Positions 44,441-53,480 of a stretch of 64,000 nucleotides of DNA are shown here, one piece after another. How positions within the stretch are numbered: position 1 is the first letter of the stretch; every line of letters starts with the position of its first letter. Location of the stretch: contig JAKSQO010000004.1 in the NCBI GenBank assembly GCA_024404095.1, positions 1 to 64,000 of the forward strand, read 5' to 3'. The notes under the pieces were generated by a model. It searched no databases, was not told the DNA's origin, and saw only the letters and a program-made list of their open reading frames with translations. Made by a program: the position numbers and the translations under genes. Origin of the DNA: Clostridia bacterium. GTDB taxonomy: Bacteria > Bacillota > Clostridia > Oscillospirales > Acutalibacteraceae.

Positions 44441-47179
44441 ATGAAGCATTATCTCGAAGATGCTCAGTCCGTACTTAACGAACTGAAAACCAACGAGAAC
44501 GGTCTTACCTCCGCTGAAGCTGAAAAGCGACTGAGCGAAAACGGTAAGAACAAGCTGAAAGAGGCTGAAAAGGAAACTCTTTTCAAAAAGTTTATCGGCT
44601 CTCTTGCTGACCCGATGATTATCATGCTTATCGTTGCAGCTGCTATTCAGGCTATAGTTGCTGTTATCGAAGCAAAGGGTACTCCGAAAGTCAGTGATTT
44701 CGCAGATGTTCTTGTTATTCTCGTTGTTGTTATCATCAACACAATAATGAGCCTTATTCAGGAAAGCAAAGCCGAAGCGGCTATGGAAGCTCTTATGCAG
44801 ATGACCGCCGCAACAAGCAAGGTTATGCGTGACGGTGAAGTAGTTGTTATCAAGAGCGAAGATATCGTTGTAGGCGATGTCGTTGTTTTTGAAGCAGGTG
44901 ACGCAGTTCCTGCTGACTGCCGTGTACTTGAATCACATTCAATCAAAGCTGAGGAAGCTGCTCTTACAGGTGAGTCTGTTCCCGTAACCAAGGCTATGGA
45001 TGTGCTTATGTGCAAGGATTCAAACGGTGACGTAGCTCTCGGTGACAGAAAAAATATGCTTTACAGCGGTTCGACAATCGTTTACGGTCGAGGCAAGGCT
45101 GTTGTAACAGGCGTCGGAATGGATACCGAAATGGGTAAGATTGCTGACGCACTTTCACAGGCAGAGAAGGAGCAGACACCTCTTCAGAAGAAGATGGGAG
45201 AGCTTTCAAAGTTCCTTACAAAGCTTGTTCTCGGAATCAGTATTCTTGTTTTTGCTGTCGGTATTTTTGAAAATCTTGTTCTTAACAAGGGCGGCGACAC
45301 AGAAATCTTTAACATTGTAATTGATGTGTTTATTTCTGCGGTTGCTCTTGCGGTTGCCGCTATACCCGAAGGTCTTCCCGCAGTTGTTACAATTATTCTT
45401 TCAATCGGCGTTACAGCCATGTCAAAGCGTCAGGCTCTTATCAGAAAGCTTACCGCTGTTGAAACACTCGGTTGTACGCAGATAATCTGTTCTGATAAGA
45501 CAGGTACTCTTACACAGAACAAGATGACAGTTGTTGACGAGTTCACAGATAACAAGGAGCTTCTTGCAACAGCTATGGCTCTTTGCTCGGATGCAGAAAT
45601 CAAGCCCGGCGAAGAAAATTCAGTTGGTGAGCCCACAGAGTGTGCTCTTGTAAATTATGCAAACAAGCTTGGACTTCCCAAGTATGAGCTTGATGAAAAA
45701 ACTCCCCGTGTCGGCGAGGCTCCGTTCGATTCAGGCCGTAAGATGATGTCAACTGTTCATAAGGTTGGCGACAAGTTCGTGCAGTATACAAAGGGTGCCT
45801 GCGATGTTATGCTTTCAAAGTGCACAGGCTACCTTAAGGACGGTAAAGTTGTTCCGATGACTGACGAGCTTAAGGCAGAAATCAACAAGCAGAACAAGGC
45901 TTTTGCTGACCGTGCTCTCCGTGTTCTCTGTGCCGCATATAAGGCACACGACACAATGCCCGAATCCTGCGACCCTGAGGCTCTTGAATTTGACCTTATC
46001 TTTATCGGTCTTACAGGTATGATTGACCCCTGCCGTCCTGAGGTTTATGACGCAATCAAGGAGTGCCGCTGTGCAGGTATCCGACCTGTTATGATTACAG
46101 GTGACCACAAGGATACAGCCGTTGCAATCGGTAAGGATCTCGGCATCATCAATGACGCAAGCGAAGCTATTGTCGGCGCCGAGCTTGATAAGTATTCTGA
46201 CGAAGAGCTTATTGAAGAAGTTGTTAAGTATTCGGTTTACGCTCGTGTTCAGCCGGAGCATAAGACAAGAATCGTTAAGGCATGGAAGGCTCGCGGCATG
46301 GTTACCGCTATGACAGGTGACGGCGTTAACGATGCTCCGTCAATCAAGGCTTCCGATATCGGTATCGGTATGGGAATCACAGGCACGGATGTTACAAAGG
46401 GCGTTGCAGACATGGTTCTTGCAGACGATAACTTTGCAACAATCGTTCATGCTGTTGAGGAAGGCCGTAAGATTTACGATAACGTTCTTAAGGTTCTTCA
46501 GTTCCAGCTTTCAACAAACCTTTCAGAAGTTCTCATTATGTTTATTGCATCAATCCTGAACTTCAATCTTCTCGGTGCTGTTCACCTTCTCTGGGTTAAC
46601 ATGGTTACCGACTCGCTTCCGGGTCTTGCACTTGGTATGGAAAAGGCAGAAGGCAACCTTATGAAGAGAAAGCCGAGAGCTACAACTGACGGTATTTTCT
46701 CCAACGGTGCAGGTGTCGACATGATATGGCAGGGTATTTATCTTGCTATTATTGAAATCGCAGCTTATGCAATCGGATATTACCACGAAATCGGAAATTG
46801 GCACTTCTTCGGAACAGGTACAGGTTTTGAATGTGCAAATGCTATGGCTATGGCATTCCTTGCAGTTAACTTTGCTGAAATGATGTGTGCTATCAATATG
46901 CGTTCAAGAACAGGTTCACTCTTCTCAAAGGATATGCTTAAGAATACTAACTGGTGGCTTGTCGGTGCATTCTTTGTTACCACGCTTCTTACTCTTGCTG
47001 CTGTTTATGTTCCCGGTCTTCGTGATATTTTCGGAATCAAGGGTGTTACATTCCAGTGGAGCGGTGACGGCTTCGATCTTGAAGAGCTTGCTATTTCATT
47101 TGCACTTGCTCTTTCAACTATTCCTGTATTTGAAATCGGTAAGGCTTTCCGCCGTGCAAGCGAAAAGAAAAAAGCTTAA
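44441..47179 (+). CDS. P2-type cation-transporting ATPase, probable Mn2+/Ca2+ exporter
   Basis: A 912-residue P-type ATPase of the PMR1/SERCA-like group. Visible are the N-terminal cytoplasmic segment, the actuator motif EEAALTGESVPVTKA, the M4 ion site AVAAIPEGLPAVVTIILS (309-313 PEGLP), the phosphorylated Asp D352 in CSDKTGTLTQNKMTVV, MVTAMTGDGVNDAPSIKASD in the P domain, and M6 with WVNMVTDSLPGLALGMEKAE. Such pumps move Ca2+ or Mn2+ outward; control by a yybP-ykoY element favours manganese. AAAGGAATGG upstream fits the ATG. It is followed by a UUCG terminator, so it is monocistronic. Confidence 0.92.
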   Translation: MKHYLEDAQSVLNELKTNENGLTSAEAEKRLSENGKNKLKEAEKETLFKKFIGSLADPMIIMLIVAAAIQAIVAVIEAKGTPKVSDFADVLVILVVVIINTIMSLIQESKAEAAMEALMQMTAATSKVMRDGEVVVIKSEDIVVGDVVVFEAGDAVPADCRVLESHSIKAEEAALTGESVPVTKAMDVLMCKDSNGDVALGDRKNMLYSGSTIVYGRGKAVVTGVGMDTEMGKIADALSQAEKEQTPLQKKMGELSKFLTKLVLGISILVFAVGIFENLVLNKGGDTEIFNIVIDVFISAVALAVAAIPEGLPAVVTIILSIGVTAMSKRQALIRKLTAVETLGCTQIICSDKTGTLTQNKMTVVDEFTDNKELLATAMALCSDAEIKPGEENSVGEPTECALVNYANKLGLPKYELDEKTPRVGEAPFDSGRKMMSTVHKVGDKFVQYTKGACDVMLSKCTGYLKDGKVVPMTDELKAEINKQNKAFADRALRVLCAAYKAHDTMPESCDPEALEFDLIFIGLTGMIDPCRPEVYDAIKECRCAGIRPVMITGDHKDTAVAIGKDLGIINDASEAIVGAELDKYSDEELIEEVVKYSVYARVQPEHKTRIVKAWKARGMVTAMTGDGVNDAPSIKASDIGIGMGITGTDVTKGVADMVLADDNFATIVHAVEEGRKIYDNVLKVLQFQLSTNLSEVLIMFIASILNFNLLGAVHLLWVNMVTDSLPGLALGMEKAEGNLMKRKPRATTDGIFSNGAGVDMIWQGIYLAIIEIAAYAIGYYHEIGNWHFFGTGTGFECANAMAMAFLAVNFAEMMCAINMRSRTGSLFSKDMLKNTNWWLVGAFFVTTLLTLAAVYVPGLRDIFGIKGVTFQWSGDGFDLEELAISFALALSTIPVFEIGKAFRRASEKKKA

Positions 47180-47194
47180 TTTGCAGCTTGGTAT

Positions 47195-47231
47195 TCCCCG
47201 AATCTTCGGATTCGGGGATTTTCCTTTTATG
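47195..47231 (+). terminator. UUCG-tetraloop terminator after the P-type ATPase
   Basis: CCCCGAATC (47196-47204), loop TTCG, GATTCGGGG (47209-47217), then ATTTTCCTTTTAT. A strong intrinsic terminator. Confidence 0.93.
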
Positions 47232-47233
47232 GT

Positions 47234-47267
47234 TATATTTTGATATTGCAATAAATATCAAAATATA
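47234..47267. promoter_or_regulatory. Dyad-symmetric operator candidate upstream of the HTH-kinase gene
   Basis: TATATTTTGATATT (47234-47247) and its exact complement AATATCAAAATATA (47254-47267) are separated by six bases, so half-sites repeat about two helical turns apart. The dyad ends 2 bases before the -35 box. It has no U-tract and follows an independent terminator, so a protein-binding site is more likely than a hairpin terminator. Confidence 0.65.
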
Positions 47268-47269
47268 TC

Positions 47270-47298
47270 TTGACATTATACTCCGTTATATTTATAAT
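47270..47298 (+). promoter_or_regulatory. Consensus promoter for the HTH-kinase operon
   Basis: TTGACA (47270-47275), 17 bases, TATAAT (47293-47298): a full match to the vegetative consensus, 28 bases before the start codon. Confidence 0.93.
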
Positions 47299-47326
47299 AT
47301 GTGTATGATAAAAAGGAGGAAATGTA

Positions 47327-48709
47327 ATGGAGTATATCGACGTTAAAGAGGCTTCTGAGCTTTGGAACTTAAGCGAAAGACGCATTACCGCTCTTTGCCG
47401 AAACGGACGAATTCCCGAGGCAAAGAAGTCGGGCAACCAATGGCTTATTCCGAGTAACGCTAAAAAACCGCTTGACGGTCGCACAAAAGAAGCTGAGCAG
47501 GAAGCGGCAACTGCGTTCAATCCGTCTGACGCAGGACTTTCTGTAATCAGAAAATTTGAAGAAACCTATAAAAAATCTCCCGCGCATACTGCGTTCACAC
47601 CGTACAGAATTTGTCCGCTCGGCGCACATTCCGACCACCAGCTCGGTAAGATAACGGGCTTCGCAATTGACAAGGGTATACACATTGCCTACGGACCGAA
47701 GATGAATGGCGTTGTTGAGATTGCTTCAATGCAGTTTCCGAAGCGTGCGCAATGGCACGTTTCCTCAACTCCCGAACAGAAAGAAAACGACTGGGCAGAC
47801 CACCTCAGAGGTGCAACAATTGCTCTTAATAATCGCTATCCGCTTCGTGTCGGATTATGTGCCATAATCAACGGCGAGCTTCCGATTGGCGGACTTTCCT
47901 CCTCGGCGGCTGTTATTATTACGTTTCTGTCGGCTCTTTGCAAACTGAATAATATCAAGCTGACTGAGCGTGAGATGATAAAAATCTCAAAGGAAGCCGA
48001 AAATAAATATGTCGGTGTTTCCTGCGGTAAGCTTGACCAGTCATGCGAGGTTTATTGCCGAAAGGATAATCTGCTTTATATGGATTTGGCAGATGACAGC
48101 TTTGAGAACATTCCGACTAATCCGAATATGAAGCCGTATGAATTTGCGATTTTCTTCAGCGGACTTGAAAGAAGCCTTGCAGGCAGTAAGTTCAATATGC
48201 GTGTTGACGAGTGCCGTTCGGCTGCGTATGCACTTAAGGCTTTTTCAGGCATGGAATACGGCAAGTTTGAGGAAACAAATCTGCGTGATGTTCCCTATGA
48301 GGTTTATCTTGAATATAAGGATAGAATTCCCGAAAGCTGGAGAAAGCGTGCTGAGCATTGGTATTCTGAGTTCCGCCGTGTTCAGGAGGGCGCGGAGGCT
48401 TGGAGAAACGGTGATATCGAAAAGTTCGGACAGCTTGTTTTTGAAAGCGGAAGAAGCAGTATCTGCAATTATGAAACAGGTTCACCTGAGCTGAAAAAGC
48501 TCTATGAGATTATGACTGAAACTGATGGTATATACGGCGGACGTTTCTCGGGAGCAGGCTTCAAGGGCTGTTGTATGGCTTTGATTGATCCAGACAAGGA
48601 AGAAGAAATTCTCAGAAATGTTGAGGCTGAATACACAAAGGCATTCCCGAATCTTAAAGAAAAATACAGCGCGCACATCTGTCACAGCGCAAATGGCGTG
48701 AAACTGTAA
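47327..48709 (+). CDS. MerR-like HTH fused to a galactokinase-fold (GHMP) sugar kinase
   Basis: A 460-residue two-domain protein. Residues 1-50 (YIDVKEASELWNLSERRITA, then LCRNGRIPEAKKSGNQWLIP) are a MerR/excisionase-type helix-turn-helix found in Clostridia. Residues ~75-460 are a galactokinase-like GHMP kinase: TPYRICPLGAHSDHQLGKIT in place of the GRVNLIGEHTDY sugar motif, ATP loop LPIGGLSSSAAVI (186-198), catalytic D237 in CGKLDQSC, and C-terminal GGRFSGAGFKGCC. The sugar-binding Glu of GEHTD is Ala (A100), so the sugar may not be galactose. AAGGAGG upstream fits the ATG. A nucleotidyltransferase gene follows. A regulator-enzyme dual role is inferred. Confidence 0.85.
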   Translation: MEYIDVKEASELWNLSERRITALCRNGRIPEAKKSGNQWLIPSNAKKPLDGRTKEAEQEAATAFNPSDAGLSVIRKFEETYKKSPAHTAFTPYRICPLGAHSDHQLGKITGFAIDKGIHIAYGPKMNGVVEIASMQFPKRAQWHVSSTPEQKENDWADHLRGATIALNNRYPLRVGLCAIINGELPIGGLSSSAAVIITFLSALCKLNNIKLTEREMIKISKEAENKYVGVSCGKLDQSCEVYCRKDNLLYMDLADDSFENIPTNPNMKPYEFAIFFSGLERSLAGSKFNMRVDECRSAAYALKAFSGMEYGKFEETNLRDVPYEVYLEYKDRIPESWRKRAEHWYSEFRRVQEGAEAWRNGDIEKFGQLVFESGRSSICNYETGSPELKKLYEIMTETDGIYGGRFSGAGFKGCCMALIDPDKEEEILRNVEAEYTKAFPNLKEKYSAHICHSANGVKL

Positions 48710-48721
48710 GAGGTGAAAAAG

Positions 48722-49459
48722 ATGAAATGTTTGATTTTAGCGGCAGGCTACGCAACCCGCCTTTATCCGTTGACCGAAAATTTCCCGAAACCGCTTCTCA
48801 AGGTTGGAGAAAAAACAATTCTCGATTGGTTGATTGATGACATTGACGGTGCAGGGCTTGTTGATGAATACGTTGTAATTTCAAATCACAAGTTCGCACA
48901 CCATTTTAATGACTGGGCAGAGAAGAGCAACAAAAAAATCACCGTTCTTGACGACGGAACAAGCTCCAACGAAACAAGACTCGGTGCGGTTAAGGATATT
49001 CAGTTTGCGATTGATGAGTTAAAGCTTGACGATGAAATGCTTGTTATTGCAGGCGACAACGTGCTTGATTTCTCACTTGTGAAGTTTATTGAATATTGCC
49101 GCGAAAAAGGTACGTCCTGTATTATGCGTTATTATGAAGCGGACAGAAAACGTCTTACAAAGAGCGGCATTGTTACGATTGATGAAGCTGATAAAATTCT
49201 TTCAATGATAGAAAAGCCGTCAGAACCGCCGTCAAACTGGTGCTGTCCTCCGTTCTATTTCTACACAAAAGAGGATGCAAAGCTTGTGCAGAAAGGTATT
49301 GACTCGGGCTGCGGCACGGATGCTCCCGGAAGCTATATAGCCTGGCTCTGCGGTCAGACTACTGTCCATGCAATGGAAATGCCCGGCAGCCGATATGATA
49401 TCGGCAACCTTGAAAGCTATGAAAATGTAAAGGCGACATATAAGGGAATAACCAAATAA
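48722..49459 (+). CDS. Sugar-1-phosphate nucleotidyltransferase
   Basis: A 245-residue NTP_transferase-family enzyme. The start KCLILAAGYATRLYPLTENF with PKPLLKVG is the nucleotide-binding signature (GxGTRLxPLT type), followed by MLVIAGDNVLDFSLVKF (metal Asp) and IEKPSEPPSNWCCPPFYF. It should activate a sugar 1-phosphate as an NDP-sugar, probably the product of the upstream kinase. The GTG at 48713 overlaps the ribosome site AAGAGGTG; the ATG at 48722 is better spaced and matches the family start. It lies 12 bases after the kinase stop. Base and sugar specificity are unknown. Confidence 0.85.
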   Translation: MKCLILAAGYATRLYPLTENFPKPLLKVGEKTILDWLIDDIDGAGLVDEYVVISNHKFAHHFNDWAEKSNKKITVLDDGTSSNETRLGAVKDIQFAIDELKLDDEMLVIAGDNVLDFSLVKFIEYCREKGTSCIMRYYEADRKRLTKSGIVTIDEADKILSMIEKPSEPPSNWCCPPFYFYTKEDAKLVQKGIDSGCGTDAPGSYIAWLCGQTTVHAMEMPGSRYDIGNLESYENVKATYKGITK

Positions 49460-49460
49460 A

Positions 49461-49490
49461 AAAAAGAGCAGCTCAGCCGCTCTTTTTTCT
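49461..49490. terminator. Bidirectional terminator between nucleotidyltransferase and EamA genes
   Basis: AAAAAGAGC (49461-49469) pairs perfectly with GCTCTTTTT (49479-49487) around a 9-base loop, with T-runs in both directions. The EamA stop codon lies in the loop. Confidence 0.88.
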
Positions 49491-50363
49491 GTCTTTAAGT
49501 GTCGGGGCAAGCTCATTGAAAAGCGTTGCGCCGAGGATAAGAACTGTTCCGATAATCTGCATAGCAGAGAGGCTGTCATGCAGGATTACTGCGGAAAGTA
49601 TGATTGCCGTAACAGGGTCTATGTAACTGAAAACCGCTGTTGTCTGTGCGGGGATTTTCTGCACGGATGAGAAGTAAACCATGTAAACAATTCCCGTGTG
49701 AATTACGCCGACAATGAGAGTGAAGACAATTGATTTTACGTCAAAGACAAATGAGCTGATATCTTCGGTGATAAGCACATACGGAATCATAACCACAGCG
49801 GCAGACATCAGCTGAATGAGCGTTGTTTCAACGGGTGAAAGCTCTTTGACGAATTTATTGATAGTGATAACGCTTGCATAAAGAACAGCGGCGGCAAGTC
49901 CGAGTGCAATTCCCTTTCCGCTTCGCACAGAACCTGACAGAACACCCGAAATCAAAACTTCGCCGCCGATTGCAACGATTGCGCTGATTACTTTAATGTG
50001 GGTCAGCTTTTCCTTAAGAATAAACGGCGAAATGAAAACGAGAATTACAGGCGCCATATAATAACAGAGTGTCCCGACAGGGATACCGGCAAAACGGTAG
50101 GATTCAAACAGACATATCCAATTGAAGCCCATTGCAATTCCCGAGGGAATCAGCAGCTTAAGGTTCTTTTTTACCGCTTTTCCGTCAACCTTGTGACGTG
50201 TAACAAGCATAAAAAGTCCGATAAAAACCGAGCCGATAAGTGCACGTGAAAAAGCCGTAAACGATGATGGCAGGTTTATATTATTGACGAAAAGTCCGAT
50301 AGTGCCGAAGGTGAGCATTGACACTATCATAAGAAGTTTGCTTTTGTTATCTGAGTGTGACAA
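49473..50363 (-). CDS. EamA/DMT family transporter (RhaT/YdcZ-like permease)
   Basis: A 296-residue protein with ten hydrophobic helices in two EamA repeats (LLMIVSMLTFGTIGLFVNNI; then from about residue 150). The drug/metabolite transporter superfamily exports amino acids, nucleotides or sugars; the substrate is not predictable. It begins with TTG, supported by GGAG 6 bases upstream, and overlaps the end of mutS2 by 17 bases, so it is the last gene of the phoH-to-mutS2 operon. The function is unlikely to be related to DNA repair. Confidence 0.85.
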   Translation of the reverse strand: MSHSDNKSKLLMIVSMLTFGTIGLFVNNINLPSSFTAFSRALIGSVFIGLFMLVTRHKVDGKAVKKNLKLLIPSGIAMGFNWICLFESYRFAGIPVGTLCYYMAPVILVFISPFILKEKLTHIKVISAIVAIGGEVLISGVLSGSVRSGKGIALGLAAAVLYASVITINKFVKELSPVETTLIQLMSAAVVMIPYVLITEDISSFVFDVKSIVFTLIVGVIHTGIVYMVYFSSVQKIPAQTTAVFSYIDPVTAIILSAVILHDSLSAMQIIGTVLILGATLFNELAPTLKDRKKSG

Positions 50364-52734
50364 TACTTACTCCGTCCTCTCCCTCTCCGAATGTTCCAAG
50401 ACGGTGAGATTTAACAAATTTGCTTTTTTTCAGATATTCACGCACGGCGGTACGCAGAACACCTGTTCCTTTGCCGTGGATAACCGTGAATTCGGAAAGT
50501 CCCATTCTTAATGCGTGGTCAATGAAGCGATCAAGCTCCATAATTCCTTCCTCAACGGTCATACCTCTGAGATCAACCGAGGTCTGGACCGACATATTCA
50601 TTTTGCTTTCGAGCTTGCCTGTGTGCAGACTCCGTTTGCCCGGACTTACTTTTTTCTGCTTTTCAACAAGGCGGAGTTTATCCTCCTTGATACGGGTTTT
50701 CATTGTACCCATCTGAACTGTGACAAGTCCCTTTTTGTCCTTAAGCGTAACGACGGTTGCCTCGTTGCCGATGTCTGCGACAATGACGGTGTCACCGATT
50801 TTAAGCGGACGGGGAAGAACGTAGTTTTCGTCTGCATCGTATGTACCGATAATCGGGTCGGATGCGGATTCGATTGCGTCAATATCCTTCTTTATCATCG
50901 CCTTTGCACGGCGTGCAAGCTCAGCGGCATTTTTCTCCTTTGCCTGCTGTTTCTTGAGTGCTTCAAGGTCGTTAAGAAGCTGATAAGCCTCACGCTTTGC
51001 CTGCTCGGTTACACGAGATGCCTGAGCTTTGGCTTTCTCCATTTCCTTTTCACGCAGAACCTGAATGTCGGACTTCATTTTCTTTGCTTCTTCGAGAGCC
51101 TTTTCGGCTTCGCTTCGGATTTTAAGTGCCTCGTTGTGTTCTTCTTCCATCTGACGTCGGCTCTGTTCAAGTCGGTCAACAACATCCTCGAATCGGGTGT
51201 TTTCAGTTGAAACAAGCTCCTGTGCGTGTTCAATAATATCACTGCTGAGACCGAGCCTTTGCGAAATAGCGAAGGCATTTGAGCGTCCGGGTACGCCGAT
51301 AAGAAGTCGGTATGTAGGACGGAGTGATTGTACGTCAAACTCACAGCTTCCGTTGATAACGCCTGACGTCTGAAGTGCATAGGATTTAAGCTCAGCGTAG
51401 TGAGTGGTGGCGGCGATTTTTGCTCCCTGATTTCTGAGCTGCTCAAGAATTGCAACTGCAAGTGCCGCACCCTCAACAGGGTCTGTACCTGCGCCGAGCT
51501 CATCAATCAGAACAAGACTGTTATCGTCGGTCTGCTCAATAATTTTGATAATGTTTGTCATATGTGACGAGAAGGTTGAAAGTGACTGCTCGATGCTCTG
51601 CTCGTCACCGATATCGGCAAGGACATTGCGGAAAACCGAAATTTGGCTTCGGTCATCAACAGGAAGCATAAGTCCGCACATCGCCATAAGCGACATAATG
51701 CCGATAGTTTTTATTGAAACTGTTTTACCGCCGGTGTTCGGACCTGTGATTACAATGGTGTCAAATTCTTTTCCGAGCTGAATGTCAACAGGGACGACCT
51801 TTTTCTTGTCAATCAGCGGATGACGTGCACGGCGAAGCTCGATAATTCCCTCGTCATTCATTTCGGGAACAGATGCTTTCATTGCATATGCAAGCTGAGC
51901 TTTTGCAAAAATGAGATTCAACTCGACTGCACATTCATAGCTGTCTTTGATCGAGTTTGCAAAGTTGCCGACGGTTGCCGACATCTCGGCGAGAATACGG
52001 TCAATCTCATCCTGCTCCTGATTTTTGAGGAGTTTAATCTGATTATTTGCTTCAACAATCGGCATGGGCTCAATAAAAATTGTTGCACCGCTTGACGAGG
52101 TGTCGTGAACAAGACCGGGAATTTCTCCGCGATATTCGTTTTTAACAGGAACAACATAACGTCCGTTTCTTGTGGTAATGATGTTGTCCTGAAGATATTT
52201 CGAGTAATTTGAGCTGTGTGTGAACTTGCCGAGCTGCTCCTTGACCTTACCCTCCTGCGCTCTGATTTTGCGGCGGATGTCGGCAAGCAGGGGAGAGGCA
52301 TTGTCTGCAATTTCCTCTTCGGAGATGATAGCGGTTGTGATCATATCTTCAAGGAATTTATTCGGAACAAGTGCGGAAAAATAAATATCAAGAACTGTCT
52401 GAACTCCCTCGTTGGTACTGCGCCATTGCACAATTGTTCGGATAACACGAAGCACGCAGGCAACATCAAGAAGCTCACGCAGGCTGAGAGTGCTTCCTGC
52501 ATCGGCACGGAAAAGAGCGTTGTTGACGTTTGTCAGTCCGCCGAATGACGGACCGCCGAAGCGTGCAAGAAGCATATGTGCGTCACGGGTCTGATTCATA
52601 AGAGCCTGAGCCGCATCAAGATTTGCTTCGGGCTTTAATTCGAGAGCAAGCTGCCTCGCATCCTCACAGGAGGTGTGGGCGGACAGCATTTCAAGTACCT
52701 TATCAAGTTCAAGCGATTTATGATGTCTGTTCAT
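50347..52734 (-). CDS. mutS2: MutS2 endonuclease/ATPase
   Basis: A 795-residue MutS2 protein, implicated in suppressing homologous recombination and in rescue of collided ribosomes. The core and ATPase carry Walker A TGPNTGGKTVSIKTIGIM, the Walker B region NSLVLIDELGAGTDPVEGAA, and TTHYAELKSYALQTSGVING. A long coiled coil (about 510-625) leads to the C-terminal Smr nuclease domain with VDLRGMTVEEGIMELDRFID and FTVIHGKGTGVLRTAVREYL. The upstream ATG at 52743 coincides with the AAAGGA ribosome site. ATG 52734 has 8-base spacing and is preferred. It directly follows recO. Confidence 0.94.
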   Translation of the reverse strand: MNRHHKSLELDKVLEMLSAHTSCEDARQLALELKPEANLDAAQALMNQTRDAHMLLARFGGPSFGGLTNVNNALFRADAGSTLSLRELLDVACVLRVIRTIVQWRSTNEGVQTVLDIYFSALVPNKFLEDMITTAIISEEEIADNASPLLADIRRKIRAQEGKVKEQLGKFTHSSNYSKYLQDNIITTRNGRYVVPVKNEYRGEIPGLVHDTSSSGATIFIEPMPIVEANNQIKLLKNQEQDEIDRILAEMSATVGNFANSIKDSYECAVELNLIFAKAQLAYAMKASVPEMNDEGIIELRRARHPLIDKKKVVPVDIQLGKEFDTIVITGPNTGGKTVSIKTIGIMSLMAMCGLMLPVDDRSQISVFRNVLADIGDEQSIEQSLSTFSSHMTNIIKIIEQTDDNSLVLIDELGAGTDPVEGAALAVAILEQLRNQGAKIAATTHYAELKSYALQTSGVINGSCEFDVQSLRPTYRLLIGVPGRSNAFAISQRLGLSSDIIEHAQELVSTENTRFEDVVDRLEQSRRQMEEEHNEALKIRSEAEKALEEAKKMKSDIQVLREKEMEKAKAQASRVTEQAKREAYQLLNDLEALKKQQAKEKNAAELARRAKAMIKKDIDAIESASDPIIGTYDADENYVLPRPLKIGDTVIVADIGNEATVVTLKDKKGLVTVQMGTMKTRIKEDKLRLVEKQKKVSPGKRSLHTGKLESKMNMSVQTSVDLRGMTVEEGIMELDRFIDHALRMGLSEFTVIHGKGTGVLRTAVREYLKKSKFVKSHRLGTFGEGEDGVSIVTLR

Positions 52735-52739
52735 ATCGC

Positions 52740-53480
52740 TCATCCTTTCATTGCTTTATAAAAATCGAGTGTTTTGTATTTTTTTGAGGTCTGCACAATC
52801 AGAAACTGTTCTGCCACATCGGCAAGATACTGCATACTTTCATCGGGCAGTGTGAACGAAAAAAGCTTTAAGTCCTCTGTGTAGCAGATGTGCCGCATTG
52901 CGGAAAGAACTCCGTTGGGCAGTGGAATACAGGTATGGTCTTTGACACATTCACCGCAGAAAATCTGACCCTCAACAGGACTGAAAAACATTCCCTCATC
53001 ATCAAATCTTTCGCAGTCACCGCAGGCGACAAGGTCGGGCATATAACCCGAAAGTGTGAGCAGGCGAAGCTCAACGATAGCCTTAAGCTGATTGTGCGGC
53101 TTTTTATTTTTCATAAGCATATGTAATGCGTTGAGAATAAGCCGGAGATATTCCTCCGCATCATCCTCAACGGGCGCAAGCTCACCCGCAAGCTCGCAGA
53201 AATACTGAGCAAGAGACAGCGCAACTATATCGTTTCTAAGGTCAAAGAAAATCTCGATGGGCTGAGCCTCGTCGATAGAATATGCATCCTTGCCGCGGTA
53301 AATTGAATAATTGCCGTAGGCAAAGAGCTGAGTTGAGCTCTGCGACCTGCTTTTGATTCGCTTCGCTCCGCGGACAAACGCACGGATAACACCGTATTCA
53401 CGTGTAAGCAGGGTAACAAGACGGTCATCCTCGCCCGTCTGCTGTTCCCTTATTATCAATCCGTCCGTGTTCAGCTTCAT
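52740..53480 (-). CDS. recO: DNA repair protein RecO
   Basis: A 246-residue RecF-pathway mediator that anneals single strands and helps RecA load at gaps. The N-terminal OB fold (LIIREQQTGEDDRLVTLLTR, EYGVIRAFVRGAKR) is followed by a helical domain with a zinc site, C153-x2-C156 and C175-x2-C178. AGGAG precedes the ATG. Its start lies inside the yqzL-like gene (56-base overlap), and its end overlaps the mutS2 ribosome site. The era-yqzL-recO order matches that of bacilli. Confidence 0.94.
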   Translation of the reverse strand: MKLNTDGLIIREQQTGEDDRLVTLLTREYGVIRAFVRGAKRIKSRSQSSTQLFAYGNYSIYRGKDAYSIDEAQPIEIFFDLRNDIVALSLAQYFCELAGELAPVEDDAEEYLRLILNALHMLMKNKKPHNQLKAIVELRLLTLSGYMPDLVACGDCERFDDEGMFFSPVEGQIFCGECVKDHTCIPLPNGVLSAMRHICYTEDLKLFSFTLPDESMQYLADVAEQFLIVQTSKKYKTLDFYKAMKG

